A stretch of DNA of 64,000 nucleotides from Halopseudomonas xinjiangensis (GTDB lineage: Bacteria; Pseudomonadota; Gammaproteobacteria; Pseudomonadales; Pseudomonadaceae), in NCBI RefSeq assembly GCF_900104945.1, contig NZ_LT629736.1, positions 62,001-126,000 on the forward strand. Reading direction: 5' to 3'. This document shows positions 17,358-26,563 of the stretch, piece by piece (within the stretch, counting starts at the first letter, position 1; each line of letters begins with the position of its first letter). The translations under genes and the position numbers were made by a program. The notes beneath the pieces are model-generated. The model saw nothing but the letters and a program-made list of their open reading frames with translations, made no database searches and was not told where the DNA came from.

Positions 17358-19214
17358 TTATGCCGGGTTGTCAGGCGGCAGCGTCGCGCGGCCTTCCCTG
17401 CGTTTTGCCGGGACGATTTCGTCTGGCCGCGGTGCGGTAAGGCTGAGTATTTTCCAGCCCGCCTCAGGCTTCATCTGGCCATCCTCGACAAACGCCTGAT
17501 GGCGGCCTTTCGGCGTGATGGCGAACAGCGGAACCACGTTGTGCTCGTGTACCTGGAGGAAGTCGTCGAAACCGAACGCATCGGTCAGTTTGGTTTCTCT
17601 GATTTCCCAGCCCTGGGCCAGCAGGCTGGCGAACTTGCTGTAGCTCATGTTCTGGCCGAACAGGACCTGGCCACGGTGCCCCGAGCCCAGCTGGTGCTTT
17701 TCTGCGGTATCGGTATCGGCTGGCGAAAGCAGCGTGTAGATGTTGTCGTCACCAAACTCGGAACGAAACCGCATGCCGGCGGCAACATTGTTCCCGGCCT
17801 GGGGCGACAGCGCGAGCAGCTTGCCGATGCCCATCAGATCCAGGTGGTGGTCGGCGTAACTCGACACCGGATTGCCGAAGAAGGTGTCCAAGCCGTCCAT
17901 GCGCGCGTCACGGATGTGCTCCCAGTGTGAGTCGGTCAGCAGCACCCGGTAATCCTGCGCTTGCAAGGCCTGCGCGATAGCCCGAGCGACCGGATTGGCG
18001 CCAACGATCAGAAAGCCACTGGGTGAAGGCTCCGCCACCTTCAATAATCTCGCCAGTCCCCGCGAGGTTGCGCTCTGCAACACCACGGTACCGATGATCA
18101 CCGAGAAGGTCAGGGGAACGAGCGTGTGAGCTGTTTCGTAGCCGGCTTCCTGCAAACGGATGGCGAATAGCGCCGATACCGCCGCAGCGACGATGCCACG
18201 AGGAGCGATCCATGATAACAAGGCCTTCTCACGCCAGTTCAGGCTCGACCCGATCGACGACAGCCACACCGCTGCGGGTCTGGCGATCAGCTGCATGACG
18301 GCCAGCAAAGCCAGCGGTGCCCAGCCCAGCGCGATGATGTCATCCAGCGTCAGCCGTGCCGCCAGCAACACGAACAGACCGGAGATCAGCACGACGCTGA
18401 GATTCTCCTTGAAGTTGAGAATCTCCTCGATGCGCACCTGTTTCTGGTTGGCCAACCACATGCCCATCAAGGTCACGGCAAGCAGGCCTGATTCATGGGC
18501 CAGGTAGTCGGAGAGCCCGAAAATGGCGAACACCACCGAGAGCGTGGCGAGGTTCTTCAGGTAGGCCGGAACCCATCCGCGTTTCAGAATGAAGCCCAGC
18601 GACCAGCCACCAAGCAGGCCCAGCGCGGTGCCGACACCCAGTATCTTGAGAAACGCCAGGAAGCCATGCGAGAGCCCCGCGGCCTGACTCTGAGACACGA
18701 TGAACTCGTAGACCACCACCACCAGCAGCGCGCCAAGCGGGTCGATCAGAATGCCTTCCCAGCGCAGGATATTGGCAATGTTGCGGGTGGGTCGCACCGT
18801 GCGCAGCATGGGCACGATGACCGTTGGGCCGGTCACCACGGTTATCGCGCCGAACAGGATGCTCAGCTCCCATTCGATATTCAGCAAAAAGTGCGCCGCG
18901 ATGGCGACCACGCCCCAGGTCACGGCACTGCCCAGCAGAATGAGTCGCTGAACCACCGCTCGCTGCGAGCGTATCTCGCTGAAATCCAGCGTCAGACTCC
19001 CTTCGAACAGGATGATCGCGACCGACAGGCTGATCAGAGGAAACAGCAGATCGCCGAATAGCTCGTCCGGTGAGAGTATCGAGGTCAACGGGCCAAGCAC
19101 GATCCCCGCGCCGAGCAAGAACAGGATGGCCGGCAGGCGAACGCGCCAGGCGAGCCACTGGCAGCCGAAGGCCACCAGGCCGATCATTGCGATGGTTAGG
19201 CTAACGGAGGTCAA
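17358..19214 (-). CDS. CPA-type Na+(K+)/H+ antiporter with TrkA-N domain
   Basis: This 618-residue protein has an N-terminal bundle of about twelve helices (to about residue 390) of the NhaP/KefB type, followed by a cytosolic Rossmann domain (FLIVGANPVARAIAQAL, then VLLTDSHW) that should bind a dinucleotide and gate transport. The rest of the C-terminal region is a soluble domain ending in a basic tail. The likely role is monovalent cation/proton exchange for pH or salt homeostasis. It is transcribed alone and is divergent from the DsbA-like gene. Confidence 0.92.
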   Translation of the reverse strand: MTSVSLTIAMIGLVAFGCQWLAWRVRLPAILFLLGAGIVLGPLTSILSPDELFGDLLFPLISLSVAIILFEGSLTLDFSEIRSQRAVVQRLILLGSAVTWGVVAIAAHFLLNIEWELSILFGAITVVTGPTVIVPMLRTVRPTRNIANILRWEGILIDPLGALLVVVVYEFIVSQSQAAGLSHGFLAFLKILGVGTALGLLGGWSLGFILKRGWVPAYLKNLATLSVVFAIFGLSDYLAHESGLLAVTLMGMWLANQKQVRIEEILNFKENLSVVLISGLFVLLAARLTLDDIIALGWAPLALLAVMQLIARPAAVWLSSIGSSLNWREKALLSWIAPRGIVAAAVSALFAIRLQEAGYETAHTLVPLTFSVIIGTVVLQSATSRGLARLLKVAEPSPSGFLIVGANPVARAIAQALQAQDYRVLLTDSHWEHIRDARMDGLDTFFGNPVSSYADHHLDLMGIGKLLALSPQAGNNVAAGMRFRSEFGDDNIYTLLSPADTDTAEKHQLGSGHRGQVLFGQNMSYSKFASLLAQGWEIRETKLTDAFGFDDFLQVHEHNVVPLFAITPKGRHQAFVEDGQMKPEAGWKILSLTAPRPDEIVPAKRREGRATLPPDNPA

Positions 19215-19357
19215 GCGAAGCTCCTTGAGGAAATGTCATGTAGCTGACGAATGAATCGATGCGGAGTTCCGCCGCCGACCCGATTGGGCGATTGAGAGGA
19301 TGAACCGTTGATTTGCGTCTAGGCTCTGAGCCTATGCCAACACTGGGAGGTTCTGTG

Positions 19358-20011
19358 ATGCAAACCGTACACATCGACATCGTATCCGACATCGCCTGTC
19401 CCTGGTGTGCGATTGGCTATGCCCGGCTGGAGCAGGCGATGCAGGAGTTGGCGGGCGAGATGCGCTTCGACATACGCTGGCACGCCTTTGAATTGAATCC
19501 GGATCCCAGTGCTGACGGCGAACCGATTCTCGAAGCGCTCAGTCGCAAGTACGGCCGCTCGCGGGACGAGATGCAGGCGGCGCAGGCGAACATGATGGAA
19601 ATCGCCAGTAATCTGGGACTGAATTTCGCGCGCATGCAGGAACGCTATACACACAATACCTTCGATGCCCATCGGCTGGTGAAGTGGGCCGGCGAACAGG
19701 GCAGGCAGACCGAGATGAAGAAGGCATTGTTCGACGCCTACTTTGGTCATGCAGCCAATGTGGCTGATCCCGATGTGCTGGTCGGGTGCGTCGAGTCGGT
19801 CGGCCTGGACGGCCCCGAGGCCAGGCGTGTGCTCGCTTCGGATGAGTATGCGGAGGATGTGCGCGAGGACGAAGCGCGTTATCAGGAGGCGGGGGTCTCT
19901 GCAGTTCCTGCGTTCATCGTCAACGAGCAGTACCTGATCTCTGGCGCCCAGGAGCCGGCCTATCTGGTCCAGGCGCTGCGACAGATCACGGGGGAAAATG
20001 AGGACGACTGA
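19358..20011 (+). CDS. DsbA-family FrnE-like thiol oxidoreductase
   Basis: This 217-residue cytosolic protein has no signal peptide; the thioredoxin-fold active site is Cys14-Pro-Trp-Cys17. The central helical insertion (QANMMEIASNLGLNF) and the cis-Pro region VSAVPAFIV are typical of the FrnE/DsbA-oxidoreductase group. The frame is open upstream, but GGAGG seven bases before ATG 19358 fixes the start. It is probably involved in disulfide exchange or oxidative stress. It ends nine bases before the convergent DUF421 gene. Confidence 0.92.
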   Translation: MQTVHIDIVSDIACPWCAIGYARLEQAMQELAGEMRFDIRWHAFELNPDPSADGEPILEALSRKYGRSRDEMQAAQANMMEIASNLGLNFARMQERYTHNTFDAHRLVKWAGEQGRQTEMKKALFDAYFGHAANVADPDVLVGCVESVGLDGPEARRVLASDEYAEDVREDEARYQEAGVSAVPAFIVNEQYLISGAQEPAYLVQALRQITGENEDD

Positions 20012-20020
20012 GCAATCACC

Positions 20021-20527
20021 TCAGTCATCCTTGAGGATGGCGATGATGTTGCCGCTACGCTCGAGCCTGGCTTCCTTTACTTTGCTCACGTCGTTCACCC
20101 CTGCGTTTTCACGTAGCGCGCCCTTTAGATCCTTCTCGCTGATGTAGGCGCGTCTCATTGCATCCCACTGAATTTCGCCATCGATCACCAGTTTGCTGGC
20201 TTTGCCCTTGATCAACGAGCCGAACCATGTGGTGTGGAAAGCCAGTGCTGCGAATGCGTAGTGCATGACCACCAGCACAACCGCTGCGGCGAGCTTGGGG
20301 AAGAAGTCTTCCGGATTGGTAATTGCGCGGCTCAGGACAGAGCCGATCATGATCGCCATGATCACGTCGAACGCTGAATACTTGCCAATGAAGCGCTGGT
20401 CGCCCAGGCGAACCATGGCTACGCCGATGACGTAGACGAGCGCGGCCCGCAACGACATCTGCCAGGCGTTCAGCTGGTCTGCGTCGAGCCCGAGCAGGCT
20501 GACGACCTCCGCCCAGATCGATTCCAT
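20021..20527 (-). CDS. DUF421 (YetF/YcaP-like) membrane protein
   Basis: This 168-residue protein has an N-terminal membrane part of three helices (VVSLLGLDADQLNAWQ is a preceding amphipathic stretch) and a C-terminal cytosolic beta-rich domain ending in NIIAILKDD. This matches the YetF/DUF421 architecture, whose function is unknown. GGAGG five bases before ATG 20527 fixes the start; a longer upstream frame is Arg/Ala-rich noise. It follows the DUF3565 gene on the same strand. Confidence 0.87.
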   Translation of the reverse strand: MESIWAEVVSLLGLDADQLNAWQMSLRAALVYVIGVAMVRLGDQRFIGKYSAFDVIMAIMIGSVLSRAITNPEDFFPKLAAAVVLVVMHYAFAALAFHTTWFGSLIKGKASKLVIDGEIQWDAMRRAYISEKDLKGALRENAGVNDVSKVKEARLERSGNIIAILKDD

Positions 20528-20604
20528 GGCTACCTCCGTTCTCTCATTCGATGCTCTTTCGACACCTGCATGCGCGGAGCGTGCCGCGGCCAGGCGCCGG
20601 GCGG

Positions 20605-20814
20605 TCATGGCAGGTTATCTGGCGGGTCGTTGCGGTCGCACTTTTTGCACTCTAGCAGGCGTCCAAGCCGGGACAGGCGGCCGGACTCGGTTGTGACCCA
20701 GAAGCGTTCCTGCCACGGCGGGTTGTGCCGGACATGCTGAAAATGACCGCACTCCAGCTCGGCGACCCAGTGTTGTTCCTGGTCGAGATGAAATCCGCAG
20801 ATGGCGCGTTGCAT
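20605..20814 (-). CDS. DUF3565 small protein
   Basis: This 69-residue protein matches the DUF3565 pattern: AICGFHLDQEQHWVAELEC at the start, a C-G-H (CGHFQHVRHNPPW) segment and a C-terminal CKKCDR pair. Conserved cysteines and histidine suggest metal binding, but the function is unknown. It lies between two small membrane-protein genes on the same strand (10 and 77 bases away). Confidence 0.83.
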   Translation of the reverse strand: MQRAICGFHLDQEQHWVAELECGHFQHVRHNPPWQERFWVTTESGRLSRLGRLLECKKCDRNDPPDNLP

Positions 20815-20824
20815 AGGCCTGGAG

Positions 20825-21079
20825 TCAGCTAGGATCCGGCTGTGCGGCGTTCTTCTTTGTGCCGCGCAGGTTCATCAGAAAGAGTCCGACCTGCAGCGTG
20901 ATCAGCGCCCAGGCGTGAGCCTGTACGCCCCAGATGATCCACAGTGCATTGCTCAGAATGAAGCAGAGAAAGCCCCAGTTGCGTTTGCGCGCTTGCCGCG
21001 AACCAACCAGCCAGGCAGCAATCAACGTCGCAACCATGGCTGGCCACTGCAAAAAGTCGATGAAGGTTTCCATTGTCAT
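20825..21079 (-). CDS. Small membrane protein of unknown function
   Basis: This 84-residue protein has two or three hydrophobic helices (about 10-25, 36-52 and 55-70) and a short basic-polar tail (RGTKKNAAQPDPS). I do not recognise a family with certainty. The Trp-rich pattern (GFLCFILSNALWIIWG) resembles YgjV-like or PQ-loop-like small transporter relatives, but it is too short to assign. It starts 68 bases after the glcB terminator and is probably the first gene of a three-gene unit with the DUF3565 and DUF421 genes. Confidence 0.7.
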   Translation of the reverse strand: MTMETFIDFLQWPAMVATLIAAWLVGSRQARKRNWGFLCFILSNALWIIWGVQAHAWALITLQVGLFLMNLRGTKKNAAQPDPS

Positions 21080-21146
21080 GGACGCTCAGACCCGGCTCGG
21101 CTCGAAGTGTTCAAGCCAGACCAGGACGACCTTGCCGACACACCAT

Positions 21147-21177
21147 AAAAAAACCCGGCACTTGGCCGGGTTTTTTT
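21147..21177 (-). terminator. Rho-independent terminator of glcB
   Basis: This is a perfect 13-bp stem (AAAAAAACCCGGC/GCCGGGTTTTTTT) with loop ACTTG, starting 13 bases past the glcB stop. The A and T runs within the stem make it a strong, sequence-symmetric terminator that would work in both directions. Confidence 0.95.
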
Positions 21178-21189
21178 ATCGCGCGATGC

Positions 21190-23367
21190 TTAGCAGGCGT
21201 ACTTGGCCTTGAACTCGCGACGACGGCGGTGCAGAACCGGCTCGGTGTAACCGTTCGGCTGCTTGGTACCTTCGACACACAGTTCGACTGCGGCCTGGAA
21301 GGCGACGCTGTCGTCGAAGTTCGGCGCCATCGGTTTGTAGGCCGGGTCGTGCTCATTCTGACGATCCACCACGGCCGCCATGCGCTTCATGGTCTCCATC
21401 ACCTGCTCTTCGGTGCAGATACCATGACGCAGCCAGTTGGCGATGTGCTGGCTGGAGATGCGCAGCGTGGCACGGTCTTCCATCAGGCCGACATCGTTGA
21501 TGTCCGGCACCTTGGAACAACCAACGCCATGGTCGATCCAGCGCACTACGTAGCCAAGAATGCCCTGGGCGTTATTGTCCAGCTCCTGCTGCACTTCTTC
21601 CTTCGACCAGTTGGCCGTGGCGGCCAGCGGCAGGGTCAGAATGTCATCGACCGAAGCAGCGGTGCGCTTGGCCAGTTCTTCCTGACGCTCGAAGACGTTG
21701 ACCTTGTGATAATGCAGGGCATGCAGGGTCGCTGCAGTTGGCGAAGGTACCCAGGCGGTGTTGGCGCCAGCCATCGGGTGGCCGATCTTCTGTTCGAGCA
21801 TGCCGGCCATCAGGTCGGGCATGGCCCACATGCCCTTGCCAATCTGCGCCCGACCTTTCAGGCCGGTGGCCAGGCCGATATCGACGTTGTTGTTCTCGTA
21901 GGCGCCGATCCACTTGGCTGCTTTCATCTCACCCTTGCGCACCATGGCGCCGGCTTCCATGGAAGTATGGATTTCATCACCGGTACGGTCGAGGAAGCCG
22001 GTGTTGATGAACACCACGCGCTCGCTGGCTTCCTTGATGCAGGCCTTGAGGTTGATGGTGGTGCGACGCTCTTCGTCCATGATGCCGACCTTCAACGTGT
22101 TGCGCTTCATGCCCAGCATGTCTTCGACGCGACCGAACAGCTGAGTGGTGAAGGCGACTTCTTCCGGGCCGTGCATCTTCGGCTTGACGATGTAGACCGA
22201 GCCAGTGCGGGTGTTCTTGCGAGTGTTGTTGCCGTTGAGGTTGTGCAGCGCGACCAGGCTGGTGACGGCGGCATCCATAATGCCTTCGGGAACTTCATTG
22301 CCATCCTTGTCGATGATCGCATCGTTGGTCATCAGGTGACCGACGTTGCGCACGAACAGCAGCGAGCGGCCATGCAGCGTCAGACTGGAGCCGTCGGCCT
22401 TGGTGTATTCGCGGTCGGGATTCATGGTGCGGGTGAACGAGTTGCCGCCCTTGGCGACGTTCTCTGCCAGATCGCCCTTCATCAGGCCCAGCCAGTTCTT
22501 GTACACCACGACCTTGTCTTCGGCATCAACGGCGGCGACCGAATCTTCGCAGTCCATGATGGTGGTCAGTGCAGATTCCATGAGGACGTCTTTGACGCCG
22601 GCCGCGTCGGTCTGGCCGATGTTGCTGGTCGGATCGATCTGAATCTCGAAGTGCAGGCCGTTGTGCTTGAGCAGCACCGCAGTGGGCTGTTCTGCCGCGC
22701 CCTGGAAGGCGATGAACTGGGCTGCGTCCTTGAGACCGGTCTGGTTGCCGTCAGCGAGGAAGACGACCAGCTTGCCGTCCTTGATCACGTAGCCAGTGGA
22801 ACCTACGTGGGAACCTTGGGCCAGCGGGGCTGCCTCATCGAGGAAGGCGCGTGCGTAGGCGATGACCTTGTTGCCGCGGATTTCGTTGTAGCCCGGACCC
22901 TTGGTCGCGCCATCTTCTTCGGAAATAGCATCTGTGCCGTACAGGGCGTCGTACAGCGAGCCCCAGCGGGCGTTGGCAGCGTTGAGAGCGAAGCGGGCAT
23001 TCATGACCGGAACCACCAACTGAGGGCCAGCCATTTGGGCGATTTCTTCGTCGACATTCTCGGTTGTAGCCTGGAAGTCGGCCGGTTCAGGCAGCAGATA
23101 GCCGATTTCCTGCAAGAAAGCCTTATAGGCGATCGGGTCGTGAGCCTGGCCTGCGCGCTGGTTGTGCCACGCATCGATCTGCGCCTGGAAGTCGTCACGC
23201 TTGGCCAGCAGCGCCTTGTTGATCGGGGCCAGGTCGGTGATCAGTGCTTCAACGCCGGACCAGAACGCACCGGCATCGACGCCGCTACCCGGAATGGCCT
23301 GCTGGTTGATGAAGTCGTGAAGAACCTTGGCAACCTGCAAGGAGCCAACTTGGACGCGTTCAGTCAT
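21190..23367 (-). CDS. glcB: Malate synthase G
   Basis: This 725-residue enzyme of the glyoxylate cycle condenses glyoxylate with acetyl-CoA to malate. The length matches the monomeric G isoform. Family segments are visible: [17 protein letters not shown] (metal and glyoxylate site), [23 protein letters not shown]-type helix [16 protein letters not shown], and a C-terminal [17 protein letters not shown] stretch ([14 protein letters not shown]). It is a single gene with its own terminator and a 176-base divergent region shared with the hydrolase gene. Confidence 0.97.
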   Translation of the reverse strand: MTERVQVGSLQVAKVLHDFINQQAIPGSGVDAGAFWSGVEALITDLAPINKALLAKRDDFQAQIDAWHNQRAGQAHDPIAYKAFLQEIGYLLPEPADFQATTENVDEEIAQMAGPQLVVPVMNARFALNAANARWGSLYDALYGTDAISEEDGATKGPGYNEIRGNKVIAYARAFLDEAAPLAQGSHVGSTGYVIKDGKLVVFLADGNQTGLKDAAQFIAFQGAAEQPTAVLLKHNGLHFEIQIDPTSNIGQTDAAGVKDVLMESALTTIMDCEDSVAAVDAEDKVVVYKNWLGLMKGDLAENVAKGGNSFTRTMNPDREYTKADGSSLTLHGRSLLFVRNVGHLMTNDAIIDKDGNEVPEGIMDAAVTSLVALHNLNGNNTRKNTRTGSVYIVKPKMHGPEEVAFTTQLFGRVEDMLGMKRNTLKVGIMDEERRTTINLKACIKEASERVVFINTGFLDRTGDEIHTSMEAGAMVRKGEMKAAKWIGAYENNNVDIGLATGLKGRAQIGKGMWAMPDLMAGMLEQKIGHPMAGANTAWVPSPTAATLHALHYHKVNVFERQEELAKRTAASVDDILTLPLAATANWSKEEVQQELDNNAQGILGYVVRWIDHGVGCSKVPDINDVGLMEDRATLRISSQHIANWLRHGICTEEQVMETMKRMAAVVDRQNEHDPAYKPMAPNFDDSVAFQAAVELCVEGTKQPNGYTEPVLHRRRREFKAKYAC

Positions 23368-23543
23368 GGAAAACCCTCACTCTGCAGACAACCTGCGCGA
23401 TCTCGCACAGGACTCGGAATTTGGAGACGCAGCATGTTACACGATGATCGGTTGCAAATCATGCCCGAGCCATGGAATTCTGTCCGGCCGTGCGCTGGGC
23501 GCTTTCGCGGTCATCCCCTCGCTTCGACTCTAAGTGAACTCTA

Positions 23544-24488
23544 ATGGATCAGGCTTTCCTGGATTTGCTGGTTGACCGTTTGCCGGATCTTGAGCCCGGC
23601 CGCCCTTTCGATGAAGCGGCCATGCGCTACGCCGGTTACTACGGCATCAACTTCAGCAATCATGCGTGCCAGCACTTGGGCCGCATTCGCGTCGACCGGT
23701 TCCATCTGGCTGTGCAAGTCTGGCGTCCGGCACGTCCCAAGGGCTCGCTGATCATCCTCCATGGTTACTACGATCACATGGGTTTGTATGGCCATATCAT
23801 CAGCTGGGCCCTGCAGCATGACCTGGCTGTGCTGGCCTTTGACCTTCCCGGGCATGGCCTGTCCAGTGGCGAGCGGGCCAGCATCGACTGCTTCACTCAA
23901 TACCAGGCAGCGCTTGACGGGGTGCTCGAACACGCCGCCCAGTGGGAGTTGCCAGCGCCGTGGCATCTGCTTGGCCAGAGCACTGGCGGAGCGATTCTGA
24001 TTGACCGCCTGCTGCATGGACCGGTTCCGGCCGAGCTGGGCAGGACAATTCTCATGGCCCCGCTGGTGCGTCCCCGCCAGTGGGGTATGTCGCAGATGAG
24101 CCTGCGGCTGCTTGGCGGTTTCGTGCAGCAGCTCGGCCGTCGCTTTAGCGACAACTCCAATGATCAGGACTTCCTCGACTTCATCCGCGAGCGCGACCCG
24201 CTGCAGCCTCAGGTGTTGCCCGTGGCCTGGGTCCAGGCGCTGGAGAAATGGATTCCGCGAATCGAGTCGGCAAGCCCGGTAGCGCATAGCCCGCTGATCG
24301 TGCAGGGCAAGAAGGATGGAACCGTTGACTGGCAGCACAATATTCGCGTGCTCCAGCAGAAGTTCGACGAGCCGGAGGTGTTTTATTTGCCTCAGGCCCG
24401 CCACCATCTGGTCAACGAAGGCAAAGCCCTGCGCAGCCAGTACCTCGCCTGGCTGGGCCAGCAGCTGGGCTTGGGCGTTACGGATTGA
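23544..24488 (+). CDS. Alpha/beta hydrolase (monoacylglycerol-lipase-like)
   Basis: This 314-residue cytosolic hydrolase of the serine aminopeptidase/lysophospholipase group shows LHGYYDHMGLY (oxyanion), FDLPGHGLSSGER, the nucleophile elbow GQSTGG with Ser146, an Asp in GKKDGTVDW and the catalytic His in ARHHLVNEG. It should hydrolyse an ester of a lipid or small molecule. Its last 11 bases overlap the end of the convergent DUF2059 gene. Confidence 0.9.
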   Translation: MDQAFLDLLVDRLPDLEPGRPFDEAAMRYAGYYGINFSNHACQHLGRIRVDRFHLAVQVWRPARPKGSLIILHGYYDHMGLYGHIISWALQHDLAVLAFDLPGHGLSSGERASIDCFTQYQAALDGVLEHAAQWELPAPWHLLGQSTGGAILIDRLLHGPVPAELGRTILMAPLVRPRQWGMSQMSLRLLGGFVQQLGRRFSDNSNDQDFLDFIRERDPLQPQVLPVAWVQALEKWIPRIESASPVAHSPLIVQGKKDGTVDWQHNIRVLQQKFDEPEVFYLPQARHHLVNEGKALRSQYLAWLGQQLGLGVTD

Positions 24489-25221
24489 GCGCGTCGCGAA
24501 CGGCCAGCTCGGCGGCCTCGTAGTACTCCCGGCCAGTGGTCGACTGGCTCCATTCAATCAGGTTTCTGAGCTGTTCATCGCTTAGGTCGCGGTAAACGTG
24601 GGCCAAGGTATCTGGCAGGTTTGGGCGCATTTCCTGACGCAGCCGCTCGCGCTGATTGGCCACCGCCGAGTCAGGAATCTGCATCAGCCCGCCGAAGAAA
24701 CTGTTGGCGCTCTGCGCGGCGAGACTGGCCAACGACAGCGATACTTCCACGCCCAGATCCAGGGCCGGTAACACGTCACTAAGCTTTTCGACCAGCTGCC
24801 GGCGCGAGTCGCTGAGCTCGTGCTGCGGTAGTCCGCGCTGCATGGCGACGATGGATGCAGGCGAGGTGGCGCGGGTTTCCGCACCCACCACCTGGCGGCC
24901 CAGATCGCTGCGGTAGAACTTCAGTATTTCGCTCTGGTCAGCTTCATCAAGGTCAACTGCCAGACGCGCCATGGCTCGATCGCGCATGCCCTGCGGTTCG
25001 AATCGCTGATTGCTCTGTTGTACCAGCGTCTCGTAGAGGTTCGCCGGAAGCTGCCGCGAGTAGCGCTGCTGGGCAGCCTTCAAGGCGAACTGGAAATGGT
25101 CCTGGTGCTGATTCATGCCGGTCGCCTGGTACAGCTCTTCGGTAACATTGGCCTGGGCTGGCAGACAGACAGCCAGGCCCAGCGCAAGGGTGCCGAGCAG
25201 GGCGGAAAAAATTGGGCGCAT
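24478..25221 (-). CDS. DUF2059 periplasmic protein
   Basis: This 247-residue protein has a Sec signal peptide (cleavage near AQA, about residue 24). The mature part contains two helical DUF2059-like repeats: residues about 90-120 (DEADQSEILKFYRSDLGRQV) and a matching C-terminal segment (LSDEQLRNLIEWSQSTTGRE). Such proteins are periplasmic and of unknown function. It overlaps the convergent hydrolase gene by 11 bases and is divergent from the oxygenase gene. Confidence 0.85.
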   Translation of the reverse strand: MRPIFSALLGTLALGLAVCLPAQANVTEELYQATGMNQHQDHFQFALKAAQQRYSRQLPANLYETLVQQSNQRFEPQGMRDRAMARLAVDLDEADQSEILKFYRSDLGRQVVGAETRATSPASIVAMQRGLPQHELSDSRRQLVEKLSDVLPALDLGVEVSLSLASLAAQSANSFFGGLMQIPDSAVANQRERLRQEMRPNLPDTLAHVYRDLSDEQLRNLIEWSQSTTGREYYEAAELAVRDALNP

Positions 25222-25380
25222 GGATGCCTCTTAGCTAGTGTGAGTGGGCCAGTGTCCTGTTCTTTGGCAGGCTTGTCGAGTTGCCCGGAACCGCTACAAT
25301 GCGCAAATCGCCGATGGCGATCTTGCCTGTTTCGCGCCGGCCGGCCCGAACGATCAACGTTTTTTTCGAGTATCTGCTTC

Positions 25381-26013
25381 ATGTCCGAGTTCCTGGTGGT
25401 GGAAGACCGTTTCGTGCACGTCGCAGATGATCTGGCGTCGCGGGGCTGGTCGGTGCAGCCCGGTGCGTTGCCCATGGAACTGGTTGCCCAGCTGGGACGC
25501 TATTGCCGGACGCTGTGGCATAACGACGATCTGACCCCGGCTGCCATCGGCCGCGGCAGCGATCAGGCGGTGGTCCCGGAAATTCGCGGTGACTATACCC
25601 GCTGGCTCGATGAATGCCCTGCGAATGACGCCTCGCGCGAGTATCTGCAGATCATGAACCAGCTACGCGAGTCGCTGAACCGCTCGCTGTTTCTCGGTCT
25701 GGACAATTTCGAAACGCATTTCGCCCTGTATCCGCCCGGAGCGGGTTACAACAAGCATCTCGACCGTTTTCAGGATAGTCCGTTGCGGGCCGTGTCCGTG
25801 GTGGCCTATCTGAACGAGAACTGGCAGCAGGGCGATGGGGGCGAGCTGCGCCTGCATCTGGACCACTCGACTATCGACGTGCCGCCGCGCGCCGGTACCC
25901 TGGTGGTATTTCTCAGCGCGCGCATCGTCCATGAGGTGCTCGCCGCTAATAAGGAGCGTGCCAGCCTGGTCGGCTGGTTCCGTCGCCGTCCGGACAATCC
26001 GTTGTTTCGCTGA
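25381..26013 (+). CDS. 2OG-Fe(II) oxygenase, prolyl-4-hydroxylase type
   Basis: This 210-residue enzyme has the metal ligands His126-x-Asp128 (NKHLDRF) and His184 (RIVHEV), with Arg193 as the expected 2-oxoglutarate anchor, in the spacing of P4Hc-domain oxygenases. FALYPPGAGYNKH is typical of the bacterial PKHD/P4H-like group. It may hydroxylate a protein, perhaps a translation component, but the substrate is unknown. The frame is open upstream to 25018, but that part is antisense to DUF2059 and without family features. No strong ribosome site is seen. It is coupled to the DUF523 gene. Confidence 0.87.
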   Translation: MSEFLVVEDRFVHVADDLASRGWSVQPGALPMELVAQLGRYCRTLWHNDDLTPAAIGRGSDQAVVPEIRGDYTRWLDECPANDASREYLQIMNQLRESLNRSLFLGLDNFETHFALYPPGAGYNKHLDRFQDSPLRAVSVVAYLNENWQQGDGGELRLHLDHSTIDVPPRAGTLVVFLSARIVHEVLAANKERASLVGWFRRRPDNPLFR

Positions 26014-26024
26014 TGGAGCAAGGG

Positions 26025-26504
26025 ATGGAAAAGATTCTGGTGAGTCAATGTCTGCTGGGCTTGCCGGTCCGCTATGACGGCGGTACGCATGGTCCGTTCG
26101 ATCTGCTGCGTCAGTGGCAGTCAGAGGGGCGTGTCGTCTCGGTATGTCCGGAAGTGGCCGGCGGGTTGCCGACGCCGAGGGCGCCGGCAGAAATTCCGAC
26201 GGGCCAGGGCAGCGACGTACTGGCCGGGCAGATCCGCGTGCTGACCATCGATGGCAGCGACGTGACACCTGCGTTTGTCGCTGGCGCGGAGCAGGCCCTT
26301 CGGTTGGTCCGCGAATACGATATCCATTACGCCGTTCTCAAGGCGCGCAGCCCTTCCTGCGGCAATAACGAAACATACGACGGGACCTTCAGCGGACTCA
26401 GGGTAGCCGGGGAGGGCGTCACCGCCGCTGCATTGCGACAGGCCGGGGTGCGCGTCTTCAACGAAAACGAGTTGGCAGACCTTGCAAAGCTCCTGACGGA
26501 ATAA
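26025..26504 (+). CDS. DUF523 protein
   Basis: This 159-residue protein has the DUF523 hallmarks: an opening KILVSQCLLGLPVRYDGG, VCPEVAGGLPTPR and KARSPSCGNNETYDG. The conserved Cys residues in SQCLLG, VCPE and PSCG probably form a metal or catalytic site; the function is unknown. GGAG six bases before ATG 26025 supports this start, with an ATG at 26013 overlapping the oxygenase stop (TGATG) as the alternative. It forms an operon with the oxygenase gene. Confidence 0.9.
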   Translation: MEKILVSQCLLGLPVRYDGGTHGPFDLLRQWQSEGRVVSVCPEVAGGLPTPRAPAEIPTGQGSDVLAGQIRVLTIDGSDVTPAFVAGAEQALRLVREYDIHYAVLKARSPSCGNNETYDGTFSGLRVAGEGVTAAALRQAGVRVFNENELADLAKLLTE

Positions 26505-26527
26505 CGGACAACAGACCGATACGAAAA

Positions 26528-26545
26528 AGGGCGCCGAAGCGCCCT
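26528..26545. terminator. Terminator between the convergent DUF523 gene and serA
   Basis: AGGGCGC/GCGCCCT, a 7-bp stem with a CGAA loop, is flanked by CTCTTT on the plus side and by TTTTTCG on the minus side. It lies 24 bases past the DUF523 stop and 19 past the serA stop and can serve both. The TTCG loop on the serA side favours a stable hairpin. Confidence 0.85.
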
Positions 26546-26563
26546 CTTTCAACAGCCGTCTGA

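Noticed and set aside
21073..23544. An 823-codon open frame on the plus strand opposite glcB
   Set aside because: It is a GC-rich antisense shadow of a well-conserved malate synthase gene and runs through the glcB terminator. It has no family features.
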